64,000 bases of DNA, from contig CAVBJS010000002.1 in assembly GCA_963596015.1 (NCBI GenBank), forward strand, positions 1 to 64,000, given 5' to 3'. Both the position numbers and the translations under genes were made by a program. Shown here one piece after another: positions 52,737-59,761 of the stretch (positions within the stretch are counted from its first letter, which is position 1; each line of letters opens with the position of its first letter). This DNA comes from CAG-791 sp963596015. GTDB lineage: Bacteria > Bacillota > Clostridia > Lachnospirales > Lachnospiraceae. Under the pieces are notes generated by a model. The model ran no database searches. It was not told the DNA's origin and saw only the letters and a program-made list of their open reading frames with translations.

Positions 52737-52842
52737 AGGTATGCTCCTGTGTTCTTTTTAAATCATACTTTTTTTATAGGTATTATATACTTTATGTTAT
52801 GTTCTCTTGGAAGTCAACAATAATTTTACGGATTCTGTCGCC

Positions 52843-53037
52843 GTTACAGTTCAGACGCCGGACGGGTGGCGGGTCCTGGCGGAGGTATCCGGGTGAGGGG
52901 ACGCCTCTCGGCTCCATCCTTCGGACCTAGCGGTACTAAGCTCGCAAAGAACGCGAGCTAAGGACCGAGGCCTCGCAAGGCCCCTCACCCGGATACACTC
53001 CGCCACCCTGCCACCCGTCCGGCGTCTGAACTGTAAC
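52843..53037 (+). repeat. Structured palindromic element, copy C
   Basis: The left arm (52843-52870, starting GTTACAGTTCAGACGCC) is the exact reverse complement, over 28 nt, of the right arm ending 53037. The core (52871-53008) resembles copies A and B. Internal stems have changed in step: GGGTGAGGGG pairs with CCCCTCACCC where A has GGAT-GGGG and CCCC-ATCC. The apical TAAGCTCGCAAAGAACGCGAG is the most conserved part. It carries no ORF with support. Confidence 0.8.
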
Positions 53038-53080
53038 ATCTTGCCGCTTCTCCATTCATGTCCGGCCTCATAAACAGCGC

Positions 53081-53110
53081 AAAAAAGGCTCCGGATAAAT
53101 CCGGAGCCTT
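53081..53110 (-). terminator. Terminator after ftsZ
   Basis: On the minus strand AAGGCTCCGGAT pairs perfectly with ATCCGGAGCCTT, and TTTTGCG follows. Strong intrinsic terminator marking the end of the dcw cluster. Confidence 0.85.
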
Positions 53111-53158
53111 CTGTACTCTGTAAAAATAATCTCTTATAAAATTATCCCGTCGACTGTC

Positions 53159-54388
53159 CTAGTCTTCCTTGGGCTTTTGCATAAAGTTCGGGATCTTTAA
53201 GGATTTCTCGGGAATATTGCTGCGCACTTTGCTCGCCTGGAAATTCTCCTGAGGCACTGCGGTGCGGTAATTGCCCTGTCCCTGCGGTGCTGCCTGTCTG
53301 GGTGCCTGCTGTCCCTGCATGGGATTTGCTGCATAAGTACCCTGACCGGGATTCAAAGGTGCATGTGCCACATGCTGCGCGGTGGTAGGCTGCACATAGG
53401 TATTCTTGAAAGCGCTGTAACCGGGCTGCTTAGCAGTACTCTGGTCGATGCCGGTAGCAATGACCGTAATGGTGCAGCTGTCGGACTTGGACTCATCGTA
53501 CATAGCACCGAAGATCATATTGACATTATCGCCGGTGATCTCCTGTACGTAGCTGGCTGCATCATTGGCATCTGCCAGGGTGATGTCACCGGAAATGTTG
53601 ATGATGATATCGGTAGCGCCGCTGATGGTAGTCTCTAACAACGGGCTCTCTACTGCCATCTTCACTGCATCACTAGCCTTATCGTCACCCTTTCCGGAGC
53701 CGATACCGATGTGGGCGATACCCTTCTGGCGCATAACGGTCTGTACGTCCGCAAAGTCCAGATTGATGATAGAAGGCACATTGATCAGGTCTGTAATACC
53801 CTGTACTGCCTGCTGCAGCACTTCATCTGCCTTGCGCAGTCCGTCTGCTAAAGTGGTACGTCTGTCCATGATCTCCAACAGTCTGTCGTTAGGGATCACG
53901 ATCAGGGTATCTACATTGGGTTTGATGTTCTCGATGCCCATAAGAGCCTTCTGCATACGATTCTTGGCCTCGAAACGGAAAGGCTTGGTCACTACACCTA
54001 CCGTCAGGATGCCCTGCTCTCTGGCAAGCTTAGCCACTACAGGAGCCGCACCGGTACCTGTACCGCCGCCCATACCGCAGGTAACGAATACCATATCCGC
54101 ACCCTTGATGGCGGCAGAGATCTCCTCCGCACTCTCCTCTGCCGCCTTCTGGCCCACCTCGGGAACCGCGCCGGCACCAAGTCCTTTGGTCAGCTTCTCA
54201 CCGATCTGTAAGAGCTTAGGCGCTCTGCAAAGCTGCAGAGCCTGTTTATCTGTATTAATGCCGATGAACTGCACACCGGCGATCCCTTCATCTATCATTC
54301 TGTTGACTGCATTATTACCTGCACCGCCAACACCTATTACAATTATCTTGCAAGCCGATTCCGTCTCGTCAGTCTTAATTTCCAGCAC
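53159..54388 (-). CDS. ftsZ: Cell division GTPase FtsZ
   Basis: A 409-residue tubulin-like protein that forms the division ring. The nucleotide loop GVGGAGNNAVNRM and the tubulin signature GGGTGTGAAPV are intact. A Gln/Pro/Ala-rich linker (about 315-385) precedes a short C-terminal peptide that docks FtsA or SepF. Initiation is at a GTG (54388) with AAGGAGG upstream. It has its own promoter in the gap to ftsQ and is the last gene of the cluster. Confidence 0.97.
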   Translation of the reverse strand: MLEIKTDETESACKIIVIGVGGAGNNAVNRMIDEGIAGVQFIGINTDKQALQLCRAPKLLQIGEKLTKGLGAGAVPEVGQKAAEESAEEISAAIKGADMVFVTCGMGGGTGTGAAPVVAKLAREQGILTVGVVTKPFRFEAKNRMQKALMGIENIKPNVDTLIVIPNDRLLEIMDRRTTLADGLRKADEVLQQAVQGITDLINVPSIINLDFADVQTVMRQKGIAHIGIGSGKGDDKASDAVKMAVESPLLETTISGATDIIINISGDITLADANDAASYVQEITGDNVNMIFGAMYDESKSDSCTITVIATGIDQSTAKQPGYSAFKNTYVQPTTAQHVAHAPLNPGQGTYAANPMQGQQAPRQAAPQGQGNYRTAVPQENFQASKVRSNIPEKSLKIPNFMQKPKED

Positions 54389-54464
54389 GGGTGGGCCCTC
54401 CTTTTAACTTCTTATCGTCTTTCTTTTTCGTTGTGAAACATGTGAAACAAGCTCAACTCATTTT

Positions 54465-54493
54465 ATAATACAATCGAATGGCCAAATAATCAA
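54465..54493 (-). promoter_or_regulatory. Candidate promoter of ftsZ
   Basis: On the minus strand TTGATT is 17 bp from TATTAT, about 75 bp upstream of the GTG start. The leader also has GTGAAACATGTGAAAC direct repeats. Confidence 0.6.
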
Positions 54494-54506
54494 TGCCAAA
54501 TCCCTG

Positions 54507-55379
54507 TTATCTTGATTTTTCCGTAAAGGTAATGTGATTGGAGTCTCTGGTATAGTTTACCAGGTCCAATACACCGCTTTTACCTTCCAGGGACGGAAGA
54601 ATCTGTTTCAGATTGGAAACCTTCTCATCTGTATTGTCATCATTTCCCAGGGCTGCCCGCACATTGCCAAAATATAAAGTCATATTCTCAGAACTGTCGA
54701 AATAAATACGATCCGCAGAAAGCTCATATTTTTTTAAAAGCTGCGTAACATTGAGAATCCGTGTAAACACCTCCTCATTTTTCACCGGAAGCTTTTCATA
54801 GAGAACCACATAATTAAAAGAAAGCCCTGTCACTTCCGGGATCCCTTCCGTTTTTTCCTTGGAAGCTTCCACCACCGTTCCGGTGCGGTCGAAATACATA
54901 TAGTTGCCCAGATAAACAACATAGCCGGCCAATGCCTTTTCATAGACATTGATGCGGATGGTGTGGGCATCCACAATGCTCACGTCCATCTTTTCCACAA
55001 AGGGAATACCGGTCACGCCGGCATTTTTGTACCGAAGGGACAGGTACAGGGAATTGTGCTCCAGGGGACCTGTCAGCACCATATCCGTGATCTCCTGGTC
55101 TGTATAGTGGGTACTGCCCTCCACATAGACCGTATCTACCCGGTAGGTGATCCAGATATAGATACAGGCGATCAGAGCGGCTACCAGTACCCCCGCCAGG
55201 ATGCAGAGAACCCATTTCAAAACTCTGTGATATTCCCAGAATTCCCTGAAAGCTTCTCTTCTCTCCTGCCGGCGCAGCTGCCTGGCTCTTTCCTTTCGCA
55301 CCTTGGCATCCCGCAGATCCTGTTCCCGCAGCCTGGCTGCTTTTTCCTTTATGTAATCATAGGAATCATTTCCGGGCAT
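54507..55379 (-). CDS. ftsQ: Cell division protein FtsQ/DivIB
   Basis: A 290-residue bitopic divisome protein. It has a long basic cytoplasmic head (about 1-55) rich in Arg and Glu, one span (LCILAGVLVAALIACIYIW), then a POTRA domain starting VDTVYVEGSTHYTDQEI. It would hold the FtsL/FtsB partner and regulate septal wall synthesis. The ATG follows GAGGTAACT. The leader immediately upstream carries the perfect palindrome GCCGCAGCATGCTGCGGC (55396-55413). Confidence 0.9.
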   Translation of the reverse strand: MPGNDSYDYIKEKAARLREQDLRDAKVRKERARQLRRQERREAFREFWEYHRVLKWVLCILAGVLVAALIACIYIWITYRVDTVYVEGSTHYTDQEITDMVLTGPLEHNSLYLSLRYKNAGVTGIPFVEKMDVSIVDAHTIRINVYEKALAGYVVYLGNYMYFDRTGTVVEASKEKTEGIPEVTGLSFNYVVLYEKLPVKNEEVFTRILNVTQLLKKYELSADRIYFDSSENMTLYFGNVRAALGNDDNTDEKVSNLKQILPSLEGKSGVLDLVNYTRDSNHITFTEKSR

Positions 55380-55395
55380 AGTTACCTCTTATGTT

Positions 55396-55413
55396 ATGCC
55401 GCAGCATGCTGCG
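55396..55413. repeat. 18-bp perfect palindrome before ftsQ
   Basis: GCCGCAGCATGCTGCGGC, about 16 bp upstream of the ftsQ ATG. A near copy, GTCGCAGTATGCTGCGGC on the plus strand, lies at about 46755-46772 before era. Confidence 0.65.
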
Positions 55414-55529
55414 GCAGCACATCGATACAAAACGGATAAAACGCATCACTGCTGTTCCGACACCGGACAATCACACAGAGTCAGGAAGAACAGTAAAAAT
55501 CTTTTCAGCATGATACTTCACAGATACTT

Positions 55530-56702
55530 CTACATGCGCAGGCGGCTTCTGCGCTCTACCGACAGGACGATCCCCACCTCAAAGAGCAGCATTACCGCCG
55601 CCGATCCGCCGTAACTTACGAAGGGAAGGGTGACACCGGTATTGGGGATGGAATTGGTCACGACGCCTATATTGAGAAGCACCTGCACCGCAATATGGGT
55701 CATGACACCGGTGACTAACAGCATGCCGAACCGGTCATAGGTATTTACCGCTATGTTCATGAAACGCCAGATCAGCAAAAGGAACATACTCATGATACAG
55801 GCTGCGCCGAAAAGCCCCAGTTCCTCACAGACAATGGAAAAGATCATATCATTCTGTGCCTCAGGCAGATATCCCAGCTTTTGCATACTCTGCCCCAGCC
55901 CTTTGCCAAAGACACCGCCGGAGCCGATTGCATACAGCGCCTGCACCGTCTGGAAGGCAATATCACCGGCATAAGACTCCGGATCCAACCAGGCCATGAT
56001 ACGCCGGAAGCGGTAATTGCCGTAAAACAGGTCCGGATACTGGTTAACCAGAAAGATCACCAGTGCTACCGCGGCTGCCACGCCGCAATTTCCCAGTAAG
56101 AATATCTTTTTCTTCCTGCTGCAGACAAAAAACATGGCCACGGCAATGAAACATACGATAAGGGCAGAGCTTAAGTTTTTGGTGATGATCAGCAGCATAA
56201 GGGCGGGCACAGCGGTTATCCCCATAAGCTGCAGTATATTCCTCGGCTCGTCAACGGTTGCCCCCTTCTTTGTCAGGAAAGCAGACACGATCATGATGGT
56301 GGCGATCTTGACGATCTCTGCCGGCTGCACGGAAACAGGTCCAAAGTAAAGCCATCTTTTCGCACCGTTTACCTCTGTGCCGAAAGGAATGATGAGCACC
56401 ACCAGAAAGAGGGAAATAAAGTAAGCTATCACGGAAACTTTTTTCCAAACCCGGTAATTGATCCTGGAGGTGACGAACATGACCAGCAGGCCCAGAATGG
56501 TAAATACCAGCTGCCTTTTCAGATAATAGGCACCGTCGTAATTGGAGTCCCGGCTCATAGCCGCTTCATAAGAGCTGGTAGAATACAGCATGACCAGTCC
56601 AAAGGCAAGCAGAAAAAGGATTATGAACAGCAAGCTGTAATCATGATCCTGGGGGGAATCCTCTCTTCTCCTTCTGCGTCTTTCTGCCAATATCCTGTCC
56701 AT
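55530..56702 (-). CDS. ftsW: SEDS peptidoglycan polymerase FtsW
   Basis: A 390-residue SEDS-family glycosyltransferase with about ten spans. It polymerises lipid II together with the cluster's class B PBP. GGVFGKGLGQSMQKLGYLPE and NDMIFSIVCEELGL are the hallmark loop and helix. The C-terminal PFVSYGGSAAVMLL is conserved. The start MDRILAERRRRR at 56702 follows AAGGAAAGG. SpoVE and RodA are paralogues; the dcw location favours FtsW. Confidence 0.93.
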   Translation of the reverse strand: MDRILAERRRRRREDSPQDHDYSLLFIILFLLAFGLVMLYSTSSYEAAMSRDSNYDGAYYLKRQLVFTILGLLVMFVTSRINYRVWKKVSVIAYFISLFLVVLIIPFGTEVNGAKRWLYFGPVSVQPAEIVKIATIMIVSAFLTKKGATVDEPRNILQLMGITAVPALMLLIITKNLSSALIVCFIAVAMFFVCSRKKKIFLLGNCGVAAAVALVIFLVNQYPDLFYGNYRFRRIMAWLDPESYAGDIAFQTVQALYAIGSGGVFGKGLGQSMQKLGYLPEAQNDMIFSIVCEELGLFGAACIMSMFLLLIWRFMNIAVNTYDRFGMLLVTGVMTHIAVQVLLNIGVVTNSIPNTGVTLPFVSYGGSAAVMLLFEVGIVLSVERRSRLRM

Positions 56703-56725
56703 CCTTTCCTTAAGCGTTATAGTCC

Positions 56726-56935
56726 CTAGTGCAGCATATAATAAGTATCCAGCCAAATTGGCAACAGAATATGCGCTGTAGCAATATAAACTGCGATAGT
56801 TCTGTATAGATAGTTATTTATTATTCGATGTACTAGTGCTCGGAACATTTCACATGCAGCCTGCTTCGCCGACGCCTCCTCCGGACCACCGGGACCATGC
56901 TGCAGCAGTCTTTCTCTCTCTCTCAGCAGTCCCAT
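56726..56935 (-). CDS. Small possible ORF between murD and ftsW
   Basis: A 69-codon frame starting MGLLRERERLLQHG with a hydrophobic C-terminus (IAVYIATAHILLPIWL). There is no good ribosome site and no recognised family. The span overlaps a possible ftsW promoter. It is reported only because it fills the gap; it may well be non-coding. Confidence 0.2.
   Translation of the reverse strand: MGLLRERERLLQHGPGGPEEASAKQAACEMFRALVHRIINNYLYRTIAVYIATAHILLPIWLDTYYMLH
56736..56764 (-). promoter_or_regulatory. Possible promoter for ftsW
   Basis: On the minus strand TTGCCA is 17 bp from TTATAT, about 35 bp upstream of the ftsW start. Plausible but unproven, given the probable read-through from murD. Confidence 0.4.
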
Positions 56936-56962
56936 TGCTTTTCAAGATACTGAAGGCATCCA

Positions 56963-58330
56963 TCAGGCAAGCTGGTTTACATACTCCTTAAAGATCCTTC
57001 CCCGCTCCTCGTAGTTAGGGAACATGCCCCAGCTGGCGCAGGCCGGCGAGAGCAGCACCGCATCTCCGGGCTGTGCCACCTTTGTGCAATGCTCCATGGC
57101 TTCCCGGAAGGTCTCAAAGAAGCTGATCTTGTCAAAGCCATGGGCTCTGGCACAGGCAGCGATCTTTTCCTTTGTCTGTCCGATGAGAACCAGCTCCTTT
57201 ACCTTGCCGTCAAAGGCCTCGATCCACTCGTCGTATTCACTGCCCTTGTCATAGCCGCCGCCGATAAGAACGGTAGGCTTACTCATAGCCCGGATACCCT
57301 GAATAGCCGCATCCGGATTGGTACCCTTAGAGTCATTGTAATAATCCACCCCGGCCTTAGTGGCTACGAATTCGATGCGGTGCTCCACCGGTGCAAAGCT
57401 GCGGATCACCGACAGGATGGTCTCCATCGGCACGCCCATGGCAGAGGTCATACCTATGGCCGCCATAACGTTTTCGATATTGCACACGCCTACCAGCCGC
57501 ATGTCGTGGATGTTCATCAAGGACTGTGCCTGGCCATGGCTTGCCAGACAGATCTCCTCTCCCTCCAGGTAGTAACCGTCCTGCAGCTTTTCCTTACTGG
57601 AAAACCAGATCACTGTGCCGGGGCACTTGTTCTGACCGAATTCCCGCAGCACCGGATCCTCGTAGTTGAGTACCGTAAAGTCTTCCCGGGTCTGGTTTTC
57701 CGTGATACGCTCTTTAGCCGCAATATAGTTTTCCATGGTATGGTGACGGTTCAGGTGATCCGGCGTGATATTCAGGATGGCACTGACATGGGGATGGAAA
57801 GTTTCCATACCCTCTAACTGAAAGCTGCTGATCTCTGCCACGCATACGGTCTTTTCCGTGGTTTCCCGGGCAATGCCCGCATAGGAAAAGCCGATATTCC
57901 CTACCACAAAGACCTGGTCTGCCGCCGCCTTCATGATCTCTCCCACCAAGGTAGTGGTAGTGGTTTTGCCATTGGTACCGGTGATGGCAATGATTTCTCC
58001 CTTTGCCGCCCGATATCCCAGTTCTATTTCCGAATAGATAGGAATTCCCGCCTCTTTAAGGCGCAGGGCCAAAGGCGCATCCATGGGAACTGCAGGACTA
58101 AAGACCGCAAATGCCAGCTTCTCTTCTGCCCCGGCCGGATACTCTCCCACGATCACTTCTACCCCGGCCCGGTCCTCTTCTCCCAGCTTTTCCCGCACAT
58201 CCGCTTCGGTCAGCTTGTCGTTTTGCTCCAGCACTGTTACCTTTGCTTTTTCCTGCAGCAGCAGGTGCACCGCTCCGGCGCCGCTTAATCCCGTGCCTAC
58301 TACCAGCACTTCTTTATCCTGTATCTCCAT
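56963..58330 (-). CDS. murD: UDP-N-acetylmuramoylalanine-D-glutamate ligase
   Basis: A 455-residue Mur ligase that adds D-Glu to UDP-MurNAc-L-Ala. The N-terminal Rossmann-like UDP domain has GTGLSGAGAVHLLL. The ATP loop GTNGKTTTTTLVG, NITPDHLNRH and the C-terminal KGTNPDA are typical. The length is usual. A ribosome site GAGGTTTACAGGCAC precedes the ATG. A palindrome element lies upstream of it. Confidence 0.97.
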   Translation of the reverse strand: MEIQDKEVLVVGTGLSGAGAVHLLLQEKAKVTVLEQNDKLTEADVREKLGEEDRAGVEVIVGEYPAGAEEKLAFAVFSPAVPMDAPLALRLKEAGIPIYSEIELGYRAAKGEIIAITGTNGKTTTTTLVGEIMKAAADQVFVVGNIGFSYAGIARETTEKTVCVAEISSFQLEGMETFHPHVSAILNITPDHLNRHHTMENYIAAKERITENQTREDFTVLNYEDPVLREFGQNKCPGTVIWFSSKEKLQDGYYLEGEEICLASHGQAQSLMNIHDMRLVGVCNIENVMAAIGMTSAMGVPMETILSVIRSFAPVEHRIEFVATKAGVDYYNDSKGTNPDAAIQGIRAMSKPTVLIGGGYDKGSEYDEWIEAFDGKVKELVLIGQTKEKIAACARAHGFDKISFFETFREAMEHCTKVAQPGDAVLLSPACASWGMFPNYEERGRIFKEYVNQLA

Positions 58331-58392
58331 GTGCCTGTAAACCTCTCTTTTCTTTATTCCACCTGTTATCTCTGCCGGTCAACCGCTTCCGG

Positions 58393-58477
58393 GTTACCGT
58401 TCAGACGCCGGCCGGGCGGCAGGGTGGCGGAGTGTGTCCGCCGGGACCCATTGCCTGGCCGGTGTCTGAACAGTAAC
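58393..58477 (-). repeat. Deleted, inverted copy of the structured element between mraY and murD
   Basis: Outer arms GTTACCGTTCAGACGCCGGCC and GGCCGGTGTCTGAACAGTAAC pair with two G-T or mismatched positions. Inside, GGGTGGCGGAGTGTGTCCG matches the reverse complement of the right core end of copies A and C, and CCGCCGGGACCC matches the reverse complement of the left end. About 110 bp of the core is missing. It lies inside the dcw operon. Confidence 0.7.
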
Positions 58478-58491
58478 GCTTCCTGTACTTC

Positions 58492-59454
58492 TCAGTGAAC
58501 CCCTAAAAGAGCCATCGCGCACAGCAGTACCGTTACAATGGTAAAGACTGCTACCACCCGTACCTCGGACCAGCCACCCAGCTCGAAATGATGATGGATA
58601 GGCGCCATACGGAAAATGCGTTTTCCGTGAGTAGCCTTAAAGTATCCCACCTGCAGGATGACAGAGATCACTTCGATCATGTAAATAAAACCTACGATGG
58701 GAATAAACAGGGGAAGCTGCAGCATATATGCCATACCTGCCACAAAGCCGCCCAGTGCCAGAGATCCCGTATCTCCCATAAAGATCTTTGCCGGATAGGC
58801 ATTAAAGATAAGAAAGCCCAGAAGTGCGCCGATCATAGCGCTGCCCGCCGGTGCCACATCCGCGCCCAGCAGCAGCGCCGCGATGGTGAAAAACAGAGCC
58901 ACCGCCACCGTTACACAGCTGGATAATCCATCCACGCCATCGGTAAAATTCGTGCCGTTGACTGTAGCCACCACGATAAAGAGGAAGATCGGTATGTTCA
59001 GGATACCGAAGTCCAGTGTAACGCCGGAGGCAAAGGGTACCTTCATGGACAGGGAAATACCATGCACTGAGGTGATATACCAGGCAAACACGCAGGCGAT
59101 CAGGATCTGCAGCAGCATTTTCTGCCAGGCCCGCAGTCCCATGGAGCGCTTTAATACTACCTTAATATAATCGTCGATAAAGCCTACCGCGCCAAAACCC
59201 ACTGTCAGGATCAATACCGGAATGATCTCTCTGTGCCAGATGGAAAAGATGCCGCCTGTAAGGACAAAGCCCAGCAGGATCATCAATCCGCCCATATTGG
59301 GGGTGCCGGATTTCTTCAGATGGCTCTGGGGTCCGTCGTCCCGCTCGGTCTGTCCTGCCTTGATCTTTCGAAGAAAAGGGATCAGAACCGGCCCGGAAGC
59401 CCCTGTAATAGAAAAGGCTATCAATATCGGCCAAACGATCTGTGTCAACTCCAT
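58492..59454 (-). CDS. mraY: Phospho-N-acetylmuramoyl-pentapeptide transferase MraY
   Basis: A 320-residue membrane enzyme with ten spans that makes lipid I from UDP-MurNAc-pentapeptide and undecaprenyl phosphate. The DDYIK catalytic pair, NGTNFTDGVDGLSS and the C-terminal PIHHHFELGGWSE are intact. Two adjacent ATGs (59457 and 59454) follow AGGAGGAG; the second has the better spacing. The 286-bp gap to the PBP gene holds a minisatellite. Confidence 0.96.
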   Translation of the reverse strand: MELTQIVWPILIAFSITGASGPVLIPFLRKIKAGQTERDDGPQSHLKKSGTPNMGGLMILLGFVLTGGIFSIWHREIIPVLILTVGFGAVGFIDDYIKVVLKRSMGLRAWQKMLLQILIACVFAWYITSVHGISLSMKVPFASGVTLDFGILNIPIFLFIVVATVNGTNFTDGVDGLSSCVTVAVALFFTIAALLLGADVAPAGSAMIGALLGFLIFNAYPAKIFMGDTGSLALGGFVAGMAYMLQLPLFIPIVGFIYMIEVISVILQVGYFKATHGKRIFRMAPIHHHFELGGWSEVRVVAVFTIVTVLLCAMALLGVH

Positions 59455-59598
59455 CATCTCCTCCTGTTTCCCGGACATCTTTGTCCGTCCCTCATATAGC
59501 CGGCGACTGCGCCGTTACGTTAACTTTGTACGCTCGTTTTGCAGGCGCACTGCGAATATTATCACATGTTTTCTCTGTGGATACGTCCCATACTTTGC

Positions 59599-59761
59599 CG
59601 TTCCGTATCTTTACCATTCCGCATCTTTACTGTCCTGCATCCTTACTATTCTGCATCTTTACTGTTTCGAGCAACCGTATTGTCAGGTTTAGTAGCTGTT
59701 CCGCATCTTTACCATTCCGCATCTTTACCGTTCCACATCTTTACTGTCCCGCAGCCTGTAC
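59599..59761. repeat. 16-bp minisatellite between the PBP gene and mraY
   Basis: Four 16-bp units of the form NNTTCCGCATCTTTAC, then a 34-bp unrelated interruption, then three more units and a degenerate one. The last copies include the PBP stop codon. The rest of the gap shows no other clear feature. Confidence 0.8.

Noticed and set aside
52851..53039. 62-codon frame within copy C
   Set aside because: It follows from the palindrome's GC-rich composition, is unsupported by a ribosome site and differs between copies.
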